A stretch of 64,000 bases of DNA from Alphaproteobacteria bacterium (GCA_018662925.1 JABJFC010000045.1:1-64000); one strand, 5' to 3'. Positions 1-9,718 are shown, numbered from the stretch's first letter. The notes: generated from the sequence alone by a model not told the origin. Numbers and translations: made by a program.

Positions 1-3000
1 GAACTCAGAAAGAGCGCCGTGGCGGATGCCTTAAAGGCACAAACTTACTCTGCAGACGCGTCAACTAAACTAGTGCAAGCTGACTCGCGTAAAGCTGCTA
101 TCTCAGATGCATTATCTGAGCAAGTAAACGTACCATCTGATTCAATGAAGTTGGCTCAAGAAGAACTCAGGAAGAATGCCATTACAGATGCTTTGAAGGC
201 ACAAACTTACTCTGCCGATAGTTCAACGAAGTTAGCTCAGGCTGAACTCAGGAAGAATGCCATGGCAGATGCCTTAAAAACGCAGACTTACTCTGCAGGT
301 GGCTCAACCAAATTAGTACAAGCTGATACACGTAAAGCTGCTATCTCGGCTGCATTATCTGAGCAGTCCCATCTCGCTGCCAAATCGGCGAAGTTAGCTC
401 AAACCGAACTCAGGAAGAATGCTATGGCAGGTGCACTAACTGGGCAAACTCATATGGCTGCCGATTCGGTAAGTTTAGCTCAAGCCGAACTCAGGAAGAA
501 TGCCATGGCAGATGTTTTGATGGCACAAACCTTCTCTGCGGATAGTTCAACCAAATTAGTACAGGCTGATACACGTAAAGCCTCTATCTCTACCGCACTA
601 TCTGAGCAAGTGAACGTACCATCTGATTCAACTAAATTGGCTCAAGTCGAACTCAGGAAGAACGCTGTAGCAGGTGCCTTAAAAACGCAAACTTACTCTG
701 CTGGTGGCTCAACTAAATTAGTACAAGCTGATACACGTAAAGCCTCTATCTCTACCGCATTATCTGAGCAAGTGAACGTACCATCAGATTCAATGAAATT
801 GGCTCAAGCTGAACTTCGGAAGAATGCTATGGCAGCTGCGTTAACTGAACAACCTCATTCGAATGCTGATTCAATGAAGTTGACTCAAGAAGAACTCAGA
901 AAGAATGCTGTAGCAGATGCTTTGATGTCGCAAACTCATTCTACGGAGAATTCAGTGAGTTTGGCTCAGGCCGAGCTGCGGAAGAAGGCTGTTGCGGATG
1001 CATTATCTGGTCAGACTCACCTCTCTACCCAATCGACGAAGTTAGCTCAGGCTGAACTCAGGAAGAATGCCATGGCAGATGCCTTAACTGGCCAGACACA
1101 TTCGACAACTGATTCGGTAAACTTGGCTCAGGCCGAATTTCGTAAGAGCGCAGTTGCTGATGCTTTGAACACTCAAACTTATTCAGAAAATGGATCCACC
1201 AAATTAGTACAAGCTGATGCACGTAAAGCCGCTATCTCTACAGCACTATTTGATCAAACCCATCTCGCTGCCAAATCGGCGAAGCTTGCTCAAACCGAAT
1301 TCAGGAAGAACACCGTTGTTGATCCTTTGAACACTAAAACGTATTCACCAAACGAGTCTGCGAAGTTAGCTCAAACCGAACTCAGAAAGAATGCTGTAGC
1401 AGCTGCCTTAAAAACGCAGACTTACTCTGCAGGTGGCTCAACTAAACTGGTACAAGCTGACACACGTAAAGCTGCTATCTCGGATGCATTATCTGGTCAG
1501 ACTCATCTCTCTACCGAATCGACGAAGTTAGCTCAGGCCGAACTCAGAAAGAGCGCCGTGGCGGATGCCTTAAAGGCACAAACTTACTCTGCAGACGCGT
1601 CAACTAAACTAGTGCAAGCTGACTCGCGTAAAGCTGCTATCTCAGATGCATTATCTGACCAAGTGAACCTACCATCTGATTCAATGAAGTTGGCTCAAGA
1701 AGAACTCAGGAAGAATGCCATGACAGATGCTTTGATGGCACAAACCTTCTCTGCGGATAGTTCAGTGAGTTTGGCTCAGGCCGAGTTACGGAAGAAAACT
1801 ATGGCAGGTGCACTACCTGGTCAGACTCCCCTCTCTACCGAATCGACGAAATTAGCGCAGAACGAAATCCGGAAGAATGCTGTGGCAGATGCCTTAAAAA
1901 CGCAGACTTACTCTGCAGGTGGCTCAACCAAATTAGTACAAGCTGACACACGTAAAGCCTCTATCTCAGCCGCACTATCTGAGCAAGTGAACGTACCATC
2001 TGATTCAACTAAATTGGCTCAAGCCGAACTCAGGAAGAATGCTGTAGCAGGTGCCTTAAAAACGCAAACTTACTCTGCAGGTGGCTCAACTAAGCTAGTA
2101 CAGGCTGATACGCGTAAAGCCGCTATCTCGGATGCATTATCTGATCAGTCCCATCTCTCTATCGAATCAACGAAACTATCCCAAGCTGAACTCAGAAAGG
2201 AGGCCATGACGGATGCCTTAAAGGCTCAAACTTACTCTGTTGATGGATCTACCAAATTGCTCCAAGCTGACTCGCGTAAAGCTGCTATCTCGGCTGCATT
2301 ATCCGACCAGGCTCCCCTCTCTACCGAATCGACGAACTTAGCTCAGGGTGAACTCAGAAAGAAAGTAATGGCAGATGCACTAACTGGGCAAACTCATATG
2401 GCTGCCGATTCGGTAAGTTTAGCTCAAGCCGAACTCAGGAAGAATGCCGTTGCTGATACTTTGAACACTCAAACGTATTCTGCCGAAAGTTCAACTAAAC
2501 TGGTACAAGCTGAACTCAGGAAGAAGGCAGTTGCGGATGCTTTGAAAGCTCAAACTTACTCTGCAGGGAGCTCAACTAAACTGGTACAAGCTGATGCGCG
2601 TAAAACCGCTATCTCTACCGCACTATCTGATCAGTCCCATCTCTCTACCGAATCCACGAAGTTAGCTCAGGCTGAACTCAGAAAGAAGGCTATGGCAGAA
2701 GCTTTGATGGCACAAACTCATTCTACGGAGAATTCAGTGAGTTTGGCTCAGGCCGAGCTGCGGAAGAATGCTGTGGCAAATGCACTATCTGACCAGTCGC
2801 ACCTCTCTACCGAGTCGACGAAGCTTGCACAGGCTGAACTTCGGAAGAATGCTATGGCAGGTGCCTTAAAAGATCAAACTTACTCTGTAGGTGGCTCAAC
2901 TAAGCTAGTACAGGCTGATACGCGTAAAGCTGCTATCTCGGATGCACTATCTGATCAAACCCATCTCTCTACCGAATCGGCGAACTTAGCACAAGCTGAA

Positions 3001-4050
3001 CTTCGGAAGAATGCTATGGCAGGTGCACTAACTGGCCCCACACATTCGGTTGCTGATTCGCTAAGCTTGGCTCAGGCCGACCTTCGGAAGAATACCGTTG
3101 CTAATGCTTTGAACACTCAAACGTATTCTACCGATAGCTCCACCAAATTAGTACAAGCTGATGCACGTAAATCATCTATCTCTACCGCACTATCTGACCA
3201 AACTCACCTCTCTCCCGAATCGACGAAACTAGCCCAAGCTGAACTCAGGAAGAATGCCACGGCAGATGCACTATCTGACCAGACTCACCTCTCTACTGAA
3301 GCGACGAAGCTTGCTCAGGGAGAATTTAGAAAAAGCGCCATTGCAGATGACTTGAACATACAAACTCATTCTACGGAGGATTCAGTGAGTTTGGCTCAGA
3401 CAGAGCTTAGGAAGAATGCTATGGCAAGCGCGCTAACTGGCCAGACTCATGGGGACGTTGATTCAATAAGGTTGACTCAGGCTGAACTTCGGAAGAAAGC
3501 TTTGACAGATGCCTTAAAAACGCAGACTTACTCTGCAGACGCGTCAACGAAATTGGCTCAGGGAGAATTAAGAAAGAGCACCGTTGCAGATGCACTATCT
3601 GACCAGACTCACCTCTCTACCGAATCGACGAAACTAGCCCAAGCTGAACTCAGAAAGAATGCCACGGCGGATGCATTAACTGCACAAACTCATTCGACAG
3701 CTGATTCAACGAAATTAGCTCAAGCCGAACTTCGTAAGAAGGCTATGGCAAGCACGCTAACTGATCAAACTTATTCAGATGTTGATTCTGCACTGTTTGC
3801 TCAGACCGAACTGTGGAGGACGGAAACAGCTGCTGCTCTGAACGACCAAAAACAAGGGATGGGCGGTTCAATTAAAATAATCCAAACCGAACTCCGGAAG
3901 AAGGCAATTGTCGACGAGTTGAAGGCTCAAACTTATTCATCAAATGAGTCCTCGAAATTAGCTCAGATAGAACTCAGGAAGAAGGCCATGGCAAGTGCTC
4001 TATCTAAACAAACACAGATATCGGCCGATTCAGCGGCACTTGCTAGAGCC
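1..4050 (+). repeat. 81-bp in-frame tandem repeat array
   Basis: Coding repeats of 81 bp (27 codons), about 49-50 copies, partly diverged. Bases 1-119 are identical to 1540-1658. This offset of 1539 bp is exactly 19 x 81, so a block of many units has been duplicated in register. Synonymous positions are conserved between distant copies, which points to ongoing recombination or gene conversion. Confidence 0.9.
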
Positions 4051-4494
4051 GAGAAAGTGGAAAAAGTATTAGAGAAATTGAGAAAAAATGAAACTATTTC
4101 TCAGGCTGATCTAAACAATCTATTCACAAGAGAGGAAAAGAAACGCCTCCTAGGTGAAATGAACTCCAAAACATTGGATTCCAATATTTTGGAGACAAAG
4201 CGACGCGCTCAAAGAAAAGAAGCATTATACCGAGATCTCAAAGATAAAGCTCTAAAACCAGGAACCATTGAAGAACACGCAAAGTCACGCCGTAAGGAAG
4301 AACTGGCACGCGCATTCCGAAATCAGTCCCTGCAATCTGACACTGTTCAACAAGCAACCCAAAATCGTCGCAAACGGGAATTGTATGAAGCCTTTAGGAG
4401 TAAAACGCTCAACAAAGAATTGTTAAGAACTATAGAAAGCGCTCAAGAAAGGGAACCTAGCCCACTCAAGGATATTACCAATATGGGTAGGTAA
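1..4494 (+). CDS. Giant 27-residue-repeat protein, 3' part (5' end outside window)
   Basis: The reading frame is already open at base 1, so the true start lies upstream and the GTG at 19 is only an in-frame codon inside a repeat. About 49 tandem units of 27 residues fill roughly the first 1340 residues. The consensus is a helix-prone stretch (KLAQAELRKNAMADAL) followed by a polar Q-T-(Y/H)-S linker. Two unit types exist: the common AELRKNA type, and a KLVQAD(T/S/A)RK-A-(A/S)-IS type seen about 13 times, which almost always follows an L-K-x-QTYS unit. The last ~150 residues are not repetitive in the same way. They are rich in Lys, Arg and Glu, with three or four looser RRKxELxxAF helices. There are no cysteines and no membrane segment in the visible part. 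I do not recognise the family; a surface or secreted structural protein is an inference from the neighbouring exported proteins. An N-terminal export signal cannot be judged here. Confidence 0.85.
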   Translation, partial: ELRKSAVADALKAQTYSADASTKLVQADSRKAAISDALSEQVNVPSDSMKLAQEELRKNAITDALKAQTYSADSSTKLAQAELRKNAMADALKTQTYSAGGSTKLVQADTRKAAISAALSEQSHLAAKSAKLAQTELRKNAMAGALTGQTHMAADSVSLAQAELRKNAMADVLMAQTFSADSSTKLVQADTRKASISTALSEQVNVPSDSTKLAQVELRKNAVAGALKTQTYSAGGSTKLVQADTRKASISTALSEQVNVPSDSMKLAQAELRKNAMAAALTEQPHSNADSMKLTQEELRKNAVADALMSQTHSTENSVSLAQAELRKKAVADALSGQTHLSTQSTKLAQAELRKNAMADALTGQTHSTTDSVNLAQAEFRKSAVADALNTQTYSENGSTKLVQADARKAAISTALFDQTHLAAKSAKLAQTEFRKNTVVDPLNTKTYSPNESAKLAQTELRKNAVAAALKTQTYSAGGSTKLVQADTRKAAISDALSGQTHLSTESTKLAQAELRKSAVADALKAQTYSADASTKLVQADSRKAAISDALSDQVNLPSDSMKLAQEELRKNAMTDALMAQTFSADSSVSLAQAELRKKTMAGALPGQTPLSTESTKLAQNEIRKNAVADALKTQTYSAGGSTKLVQADTRKASISAALSEQVNVPSDSTKLAQAELRKNAVAGALKTQTYSAGGSTKLVQADTRKAAISDALSDQSHLSIESTKLSQAELRKEAMTDALKAQTYSVDGSTKLLQADSRKAAISAALSDQAPLSTESTNLAQGELRKKVMADALTGQTHMAADSVSLAQAELRKNAVADTLNTQTYSAESSTKLVQAELRKKAVADALKAQTYSAGSSTKLVQADARKTAISTALSDQSHLSTESTKLAQAELRKKAMAEALMAQTHSTENSVSLAQAELRKNAVANALSDQSHLSTESTKLAQAELRKNAMAGALKDQTYSVGGSTKLVQADTRKAAISDALSDQTHLSTESANLAQAELRKNAMAGALTGPTHSVADSLSLAQADLRKNTVANALNTQTYSTDSSTKLVQADARKSSISTALSDQTHLSPESTKLAQAELRKNATADALSDQTHLSTEATKLAQGEFRKSAIADDLNIQTHSTEDSVSLAQTELRKNAMASALTGQTHGDVDSIRLTQAELRKKALTDALKTQTYSADASTKLAQGELRKSTVADALSDQTHLSTESTKLAQAELRKNATADALTAQTHSTADSTKLAQAELRKKAMASTLTDQTYSDVDSALFAQTELWRTETAAALNDQKQGMGGSIKIIQTELRKKAIVDELKAQTYSSNESSKLAQIELRKKAMASALSKQTQISADSAALARAEKVEKVLEKLRKNETISQADLNNLFTREEKKRLLGEMNSKTLDSNILETKRRAQRKEALYRDLKDKALKPGTIEEHAKSRRKEELARAFRNQSLQSDTVQQATQNRRKRELYEAFRSKTLNKELLRTIESAQEREPSPLKDITNMGR

Positions 4495-4709
4495 AAGTCG
4501 TAAACTACCCAGTAAAAAACGAGGAGTCTAAATAATGAACTAGTCATTTTCCAAAGTCACTATAGAACGATTTTTTCCACAAATTTAAAGAGAGTTTAAG
4601 AGAATAAATTGCTGTTTCCTAATTGACTTGTCAGCATTTTATAGAGTATGTGTATATGAGATATAGAATACATTTTTTTACTATTTTTATAATTGAAAGA
4701 TTTGTTTTG
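4495..4709. other. Intergenic region after the repeat protein
   Basis: AT-rich 215-bp spacer. I see no convincing terminator hairpin. In-frame TTG (4623) and ATG (4656) codons lie upstream of the preferred start of the next gene, but they lack a good ribosome-binding site and would place extra residues before the signal peptide. Confidence 0.4.
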
Positions 4710-5684
4710 ATGCATACCGAATCCGGTTTATGGAAATGGCTATTTCGCCTAGGTTTTATTATTGTTTTTACACTTTCTTTGTCACGGGAAAATGCTTGGT
4801 CAGGCTGTTGCTTTAGCAAAGAAGCTGCTAATGATGAGGACGATCTCCTCCTCAAACGTTCCGCTAATCATGAAGTGCCAGTTTCTAAGGAGTATGGAGG
4901 TTTGGCTTCAGGTGGTGGGATAAACGGCGAAGTCGTTGTCAACTCTGAACTCCGAGAGGAAGAGGAGGATGGTGTTGAACATCGCTCTCCGAAGACGCCA
5001 AAAGCTACTTCAAACTCTAATGGTGGCGCTCTTATAGTAAGGAAAAGCCCTTGGAAATTAAGAAGACACTTAAATGCAGCTCCAGTGGATAAAGATGTTC
5101 TACAAACAGTCCAATCAACAACTTCGACCCATGTTTGTTCTGTTGATGAGGCTGTCAGAAAGGCAGGTTTTCAAGATGCTGAGCTGGAGTTTGATGAGAT
5201 AGATGAAGTCTTAGATATTCTTACAGAATATAGAGACAGTACCAGAACAAAAGCTCTTGGTAGCGACGCAGATTATGATGATCCCCTTACGCTACAATTC
5301 AAAAGCCTTGTTGGAATGTACGATGCTATAATTGGCCATCTTGAGTCGTTGAAAAACGCTATGAATACAGAAGCAGATTCAGTCGCTGAAGAATTAGAGC
5401 ATACAGCTTGCAACGTTTCCATCAAAATGGGCTTTAATCCGCATTCCGATGGTCAAAAGTTATTAATCCAAATTACCTACAAGCCCGGATATAACCCAGG
5501 GACGGACAGCGAGGGCACGTTTGTACAAGAGTTCACACGATTCATCTCCATTTTTAATCCCCTAGGCGCTATTGATGGATTAGGACACGATGACATTCGA
5601 AACCCGGAAGATTTTGGCAACGAAGAAGAGCTTCGCAACGCCTTAGCAATTGGTGATTATCGTCGCGTAGAGGAGGAAGATTGA
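4710..5684 (+). CDS. Secreted protein with duplicated C-terminal module (copy 1)
   Basis: 324 residues from the ATG at 4710, chosen because it starts directly at a signal peptide: charged n-region, a hydrophobic core at about residues 11-25, and a probable cleavage near Ser31. Longer starts at 4623 (TTG) or 4656 are possible. After an acidic, low-complexity linker (residues ~45-95) comes a module of about 205 residues beginning at SPKTPKATSNSNGGA. It is almost identical to the module in the gene at 6885-8021. The module contains predicted helices (DEIDEVLDILTEYRDS; LKNAMNTEADSVAEELEH) and a likely beta-hairpin (GQKLLIQITYK). The family is not recognised. Export from the cytoplasm is supported by the signal peptide; the final location and function are unknown. 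Confidence 0.75.
   Translation: MHTESGLWKWLFRLGFIIVFTLSLSRENAWSGCCFSKEAANDEDDLLLKRSANHEVPVSKEYGGLASGGGINGEVVVNSELREEEEDGVEHRSPKTPKATSNSNGGALIVRKSPWKLRRHLNAAPVDKDVLQTVQSTTSTHVCSVDEAVRKAGFQDAELEFDEIDEVLDILTEYRDSTRTKALGSDADYDDPLTLQFKSLVGMYDAIIGHLESLKNAMNTEADSVAEELEHTACNVSIKMGFNPHSDGQKLLIQITYKPGYNPGTDSEGTFVQEFTRFISIFNPLGAIDGLGHDDIRNPEDFGNEEELRNALAIGDYRRVEEED
4985..5599 (+). repeat. Duplicated coding module, copy 1
   Basis: About 615 bp nearly identical at nucleotide level to 7325-7936, including most synonymous positions, with one 3-bp indel near 5033. The sequences before the shared acidic run and after the shared GHDDIR codons differ between the two genes. Confidence 0.9.
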
Positions 5685-5826
5685 TCAAGGCTACCTACGA
5701 ATCGAATACAAAATGGCACCACTCTCGCGTGTCCTCGAAAAAAGGATTTCAATAATACTTCTGAAGAATCAGGGAAATATCTAAAGAAACCGCGTTTAAT
5801 ATGTTAAATTCTTATGGAGAAATAAA

Positions 5827-6741
5827 ATGAATAAAGTACGCATTTACCTTTCATATCTTATTATTAGTATGGCAGTGTATATTCCTGCAATCCAAAATGC
5901 CCTTGCAGATCCCCCCGAGTTTTGGGATACGAATTGGTGTCCTGAAGGATCGACTCTGCATCATACTCAACTTCTTCGCGTCAGCGGCTCATGGCTTAAC
6001 AATGAGCGTGAAGCCTTAGATAGCGCACAAATCCGTTTGCAACGAATCGAAGGTTTGGAAGCCAGTTATTTTTCCTATGATCAGAGGGAGACTGCGCAAC
6101 AGTTGAAAACTGACGTTGAACAATTCTCAACAAACCTAGAGGGCCTAAGAAGTAAAGTTCATCAGTTTGATGCCTCACTTGAAGGGCGTAAGAATGCTGC
6201 AACATTGCGCTTTTATGAGACTTTTAAGGAAACTGTGGATAGTTTTGCCACCCTTCCAGGAATTCTAAGTAAAAATGTCGCTACTGCTACCGCAGAATTA
6301 GGTGTTGATATGGATGCTCAGTATAAGCTGACGGAAAGATTTACTAGGGATGGGGAAATTCAATATAGATTCTCCTTCTCTAAAAAAGCAGATTCTTCGT
6401 CTGATGACGGCCCACAACAGACCTTTAGTTTGTTTGTCTCAACCTATATTGCTGAGAAAATGCCAAGATTGCTTGATGTTGGCTTTAACTCCAAAATTTG
6501 TGATCTTGAGACCGTTCCAGATGCCATAAGTACTCTTTTTGGAAAACTCTTGGATCCAAAGTTGCACGATGTAAGCGCGCCTCAGGAGGAAGAGGAGGAA
6601 GGAGAAGCAGAGCCAGCTGATACGCGTCATGTCGAGCAGGGCAAAAAAGAAGAGTCAGCTAATACGGGATCCTCAGAAGAGGAACAAGCCGCGCAAAGAA
6701 AAGCTGCTCTGAGGAAAAAGTTTGATAGTCAAAAAGTATAA
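5827..6741 (+). CDS. Secreted protein with coiled-coil segment and acidic tail
   Basis: 304 residues. The ATG at 5827 follows a GGAGA Shine-Dalgarno sequence (5816-5820). There is a clear signal peptide with a hydrophobic core at about residues 5-22 and a likely cut after ALA27. Residues ~55-120 look like an amphipathic coiled coil (EGLEASYFSYDQRETAQQLK). A probable beta-rich segment follows (YKLTERFTRDGEIQYRFSF), then a strongly acidic, lysine-ending tail from ~residue 250. I do not recognise the family. It sits between the two genes that share the duplicated module. Its helix-then-beta-hairpin layout loosely resembles theirs, so a common secreted-protein role is an inference. Confidence 0.75.
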   Translation: MNKVRIYLSYLIISMAVYIPAIQNALADPPEFWDTNWCPEGSTLHHTQLLRVSGSWLNNEREALDSAQIRLQRIEGLEASYFSYDQRETAQQLKTDVEQFSTNLEGLRSKVHQFDASLEGRKNAATLRFYETFKETVDSFATLPGILSKNVATATAELGVDMDAQYKLTERFTRDGEIQYRFSFSKKADSSSDDGPQQTFSLFVSTYIAEKMPRLLDVGFNSKICDLETVPDAISTLFGKLLDPKLHDVSAPQEEEEEGEAEPADTRHVEQGKKEESANTGSSEEEQAAQRKAALRKKFDSQKV

Positions 6742-6803
6742 TTAACCAGCAATACCTGGAAATCTGTTTTAAACACACAAATTTCCAAAGCTTAAAATAT
6801 TTC

Positions 6804-6833
6804 GGTAGGACAGCACTCGTTTGCTGTCTTACC
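6804..6833 (+). terminator. Stem-loop between two secreted-protein genes
   Basis: GGTAGGACAGC (6804-6814) pairs with GCTGTCTTACC (6823-6833) with one G-U pair and an 8-nt loop. It lies 63 bp past the stop of the preceding gene and has no U-tract, so it may be a weak or Rho-assisted terminator or an mRNA-stabilising hairpin. Confidence 0.45.
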
Positions 6834-6884
6834 AGCTAAATTTAATACTCTATGACAACTCACATTCTGAGAGTAGGATTTCAA

Positions 6885-8021
6885 ATGAACAAAACATTCA
6901 AAGCCTTTTCCATTGCGGCAGTTTTGATGACAAGCCTCTCGGGCCATAATCTGTGGGCAAATGATGACTTGTTAGAGGGTATGAAACGAGCATCTGGTGT
7001 TAGAAGCGGAGGTTCAAAGAAGCTTCCGTTGTCAAACACGAGCTCGACTGTGTTACAAGAGACCGGAAGAGGTGCATCACTATTAAGAAAGAGTGTTCCC
7101 TATGTATTTGGAACAGTTTTAGCCTTTGGCACAGCGTATTGGTTGTGGAACCGTCTCGGAAAGAAGTCTGAGTCTGAGTCTGAGGAACAAAAGAAAGCAC
7201 CAAAATTAGAAGAACTACGAAGAACAGGAAAACAAAGGGATGATGGGATAAACGACAACCACCTACTACATGAGGAACCTAGGAAAGAGGAGGAGGTAAA
7301 AGAAGAGGAGGTAGATAGACCTCCCTCTCCGAAGACGCCAAAAGCTACTTCAAACTCTAATGGTGGCGCTTTAGTAAGGAAAAGCCCTTGGAAATTAAGA
7401 AGGCTCTTAAATGCTGCTCCAGAGAATGAGAACGTTCTAGAAACAGTACAATCAACAACTTCGACCCATGTTTGTTCTGTTGATGAGGCTGTCAGAAAGG
7501 CAGGTTTTCAAGATGCTGAACTGGAATTTGATGAAATAGATGAAGTCTTAGAGATTCTTACAGAATATAGAGACAGTACCAGCACAAAAGCTCTTGGTAG
7601 CGACGCAGATCATACTGATCCCCTTACGCTACAATTCAAAAGCCTTGTTGGAATGTACGATGCTATAATTGGACATCTTGAGTCGTTGAAAAACGCTATG
7701 AATGCAGAAACAGATTCAGTCGCTGAAGAATTAGAGCATACAGCTTGCAACGTTTTCATCAAAATGGGCTTTAATCCGCATTCCGATGGTCAAAAGTTAT
7801 TAATCCAAATTACCTATAAATCTGGATTTAACCCGGGGGAGGACAGCGAGGGCACGTTTGTACAAGAGTTCACACGATTCATCTCCATTTTTAATCCCCT
7901 CGGCGCCATTGATGGATTAGGACACGATGACATTCGCAAAGGGGGAGATTTTGCCAACGAAGGAGATATGAAGGACGCCTTAGCAATTGGTGGGGGTGGG
8001 CGTGAAAATGAAGATGATTGA
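6885..8021 (+). CDS. Secreted or membrane-anchored protein with duplicated module (copy 2)
   Basis: 378 residues from the ATG at 6885, selected for its AGGA ribosome-binding site (6875-6878) and the signal peptide that starts exactly there (probable cut after LWA25). An upstream ATG at 6852 would add 11 residues. A second hydrophobic segment at about residues 72-90 (YVFGTVLAFGTAYWLWNRL) predicts one transmembrane helix, followed by an acidic, lysine-rich linker. The C-terminal ~205 residues nearly duplicate the module of the gene at 4710-5684. The N-terminal part with the membrane segment is unrelated to copy 1. The layout (signal peptide, transmembrane helix starting YVF, charged linker, C-terminal domain) is shared with the convergent gene at 8445-9461. 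Function unknown. Confidence 0.75.
   Translation: MNKTFKAFSIAAVLMTSLSGHNLWANDDLLEGMKRASGVRSGGSKKLPLSNTSSTVLQETGRGASLLRKSVPYVFGTVLAFGTAYWLWNRLGKKSESESEEQKKAPKLEELRRTGKQRDDGINDNHLLHEEPRKEEEVKEEEVDRPPSPKTPKATSNSNGGALVRKSPWKLRRLLNAAPENENVLETVQSTTSTHVCSVDEAVRKAGFQDAELEFDEIDEVLEILTEYRDSTSTKALGSDADHTDPLTLQFKSLVGMYDAIIGHLESLKNAMNAETDSVAEELEHTACNVFIKMGFNPHSDGQKLLIQITYKSGFNPGEDSEGTFVQEFTRFISIFNPLGAIDGLGHDDIRKGGDFANEGDMKDALAIGGGGRENEDD
7325..7936 (+). repeat. Duplicated coding module, copy 2
   Basis: About 612 bp matching 4985-5599 almost base for base. The N-terminal coding sequence before the module is unrelated to that of copy 1, which suggests recent duplication plus domain swapping or gene conversion. 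Confidence 0.9.
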
Positions 8022-8444
8022 GAAGGGGAATTAACCTCCCTGGTGACATAATCGTGTCTAAAGTACTCTAGCTGACGCAGCAACATGAGACATGCGTGAT
8101 TGTCCCCCTTGGGGCAGGAAGTGAACCATCGTCAGAAACATCAGAGGCTTCACCTATTTCTGATGTTGTAGCACTAACCCTGTAACATCGAATGAAAACT
8201 TTCTGCCCGACAGTGGGTATCCACCAAGATCCAAATTACAAAGTAAACGTCTTTTATGCCTGAACCAATTTGGAACAACGCAAAATATAAGATATATCCC
8301 CCGGAAGCACCGCCAGTATCTCTATTCCCATAGAATTCAGCATAACTGATTGAAATATTCTTGCCGGCCTTTTTCCAAATTCTAACTTTGGATGGTGTAT
8401 AACAGAAAATCGGACACGACGAGGATTAATGCCTATGCTGCCCT
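8022..8444. other. Intergenic region between convergent genes
   Basis: 423 bp between the ends of two convergent exported-protein genes. No credible protein-coding frame, tRNA or strong terminator was recognised. Confidence 0.4.
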
Positions 8445-9461
8445 CTAAAAGCTCGACTCTGATATGAAATCAAATGTCAGAAAATTACTTTGCTCTTCCG
8501 ATTCCTTTATTTCAACAATAATCTTGCCTCCTGACTGCTCGGAAAAAATAGATATTTCAGAATGCTTTAAATTTTTATTTATGTTCTGTAGAATACTCAT
8601 GAAAAGTTGGCTTTTAGCGTCCGCTTTATCCCCACATTTATCACTAAATGTTGCATATAAGCTCCCTAATATTTCGGGCAATTCACTTTTCCCATACGAC
8701 CGATCATTACGAAGCATGCTTCTTTGATCTGCTGTCAAAAACTCTTGATCAAACATATACGAAATTAGGCACTCTGAATCAGCAGATTGCAATGATATAG
8801 CTACTTTTCCAGTTTTACTATGAAGGTGTTCAGCCGGCACAACTTGTACGTGTGTGTGTGAAAACAAATTCGCACTGTGAGCTTCATCCGCATAATGGAC
8901 AATATCCGAACAACAATAGGGTAACAAATTTTCATTTGGGACATGTATTGGCTTTTCTTCTGGGACTGTTTGAATTTCAAGTTCATTTTTAGAATGGGAA
9001 ATTGAGTTCAAGCTACTATTCGCTGAAACACTTGTCCCTAACGATAAGTTTAATATATTTTCATCATTTAATTCTGAGGAATCAAGTGAATTACCTCGTG
9101 ATTTCGAAATTTTATTTTTCAAATATATTGCAATTGCGACAAGTCCAACACCGATAACTATTGGAAATACATATTTCCTTGATGGCTTGTTCCATAATTT
9201 AGCTGACCAATCTTTCAAACGCTCAAAATTTAATAGCACTTTGGACAATCCTGTTGCTAAGTATAGCTTCAACAGGCTACGAGAATCCTCTCTTTCAGGT
9301 CCATTTGCAGTATTTTGTATCCCATTGTATACTTTCGTCCTTCTGGGAAACGAAGAACTTCTATAAGTTTCGTCATCATTGTTGGCCAATGACAACGATG
9401 TTATAAAACAAATAAAAATTAAAACTGGTAAATAAAATGTAATATTTCTTAAAAAACTCAT
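8445..9461 (-). CDS. Exported protein with signal peptide and internal transmembrane helix
   Basis: 338 residues from the ATG at 9461. A TTG at 9512 would add 17 residues before the signal peptide and has no good ribosome-binding site. The signal peptide has a hydrophobic core at residues 8-22 and a possible cut after SLA26. A second hydrophobic helix lies at about 97-115 (YVFPIVIGVGLVAIAIYL), followed by Ser/Asn-rich sequence. The C-terminal ~130 residues contain a helical part (FLTADQRSMLRNDRSYG) and a beta-like end (EISIFSEQSGGKIIVEIKE). The layout matches the protein at 6885-8021, and its C-terminal pattern resembles the protein encoded just upstream (9719-10597). Family not recognised. 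It is the last gene of the - strand group led by the inverse autotransporter, with a 257-bp gap before it. Confidence 0.7.
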   Translation of the reverse strand: MSFLRNITFYLPVLIFICFITSLSLANNDDETYRSSSFPRRTKVYNGIQNTANGPEREDSRSLLKLYLATGLSKVLLNFERLKDWSAKLWNKPSRKYVFPIVIGVGLVAIAIYLKNKISKSRGNSLDSSELNDENILNLSLGTSVSANSSLNSISHSKNELEIQTVPEEKPIHVPNENLLPYCCSDIVHYADEAHSANLFSHTHVQVVPAEHLHSKTGKVAISLQSADSECLISYMFDQEFLTADQRSMLRNDRSYGKSELPEILGSLYATFSDKCGDKADAKSQLFMSILQNINKNLKHSEISIFSEQSGGKIIVEIKESEEQSNFLTFDFISESSF

Positions 9462-9718
9462 TTGTTGCAAACCATCTAATTTGAAATAAAACGCTCTGTA
9501 TAGAACATTCAAATAAAAAGTATAATTAATATTTTCTTTTTCATTTGACCAAACAGTAAACGGAAAAAATATTCTTTACAGACACTCCCAACTCACCTCC
9601 ATATGGGCAAGAGAGATACTACTAAAACTCTCTCTTAGTTCTCTCAATCCATAGCAAAGTCCCTATCGTGAATAGCGTTTGCTCTTTAGAACAGTTATTT
9701 GCAAGCAGCAAAACAACA

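Noticed and set aside
1-4050. Regular repeats that could suggest a CRISPR array
   Set aside because: The repeats are in one continuous reading frame, have an 81-bp coding period without unique spacers, and vary by codon-like substitutions.
1-4494. Resemblance of the 27-residue repeat to actin-binding RPEL motifs
   Set aside because: Spacing of basic and hydrophobic residues is loosely similar, but the RPxxxEL core is missing in every unit, so the match is not supportable.
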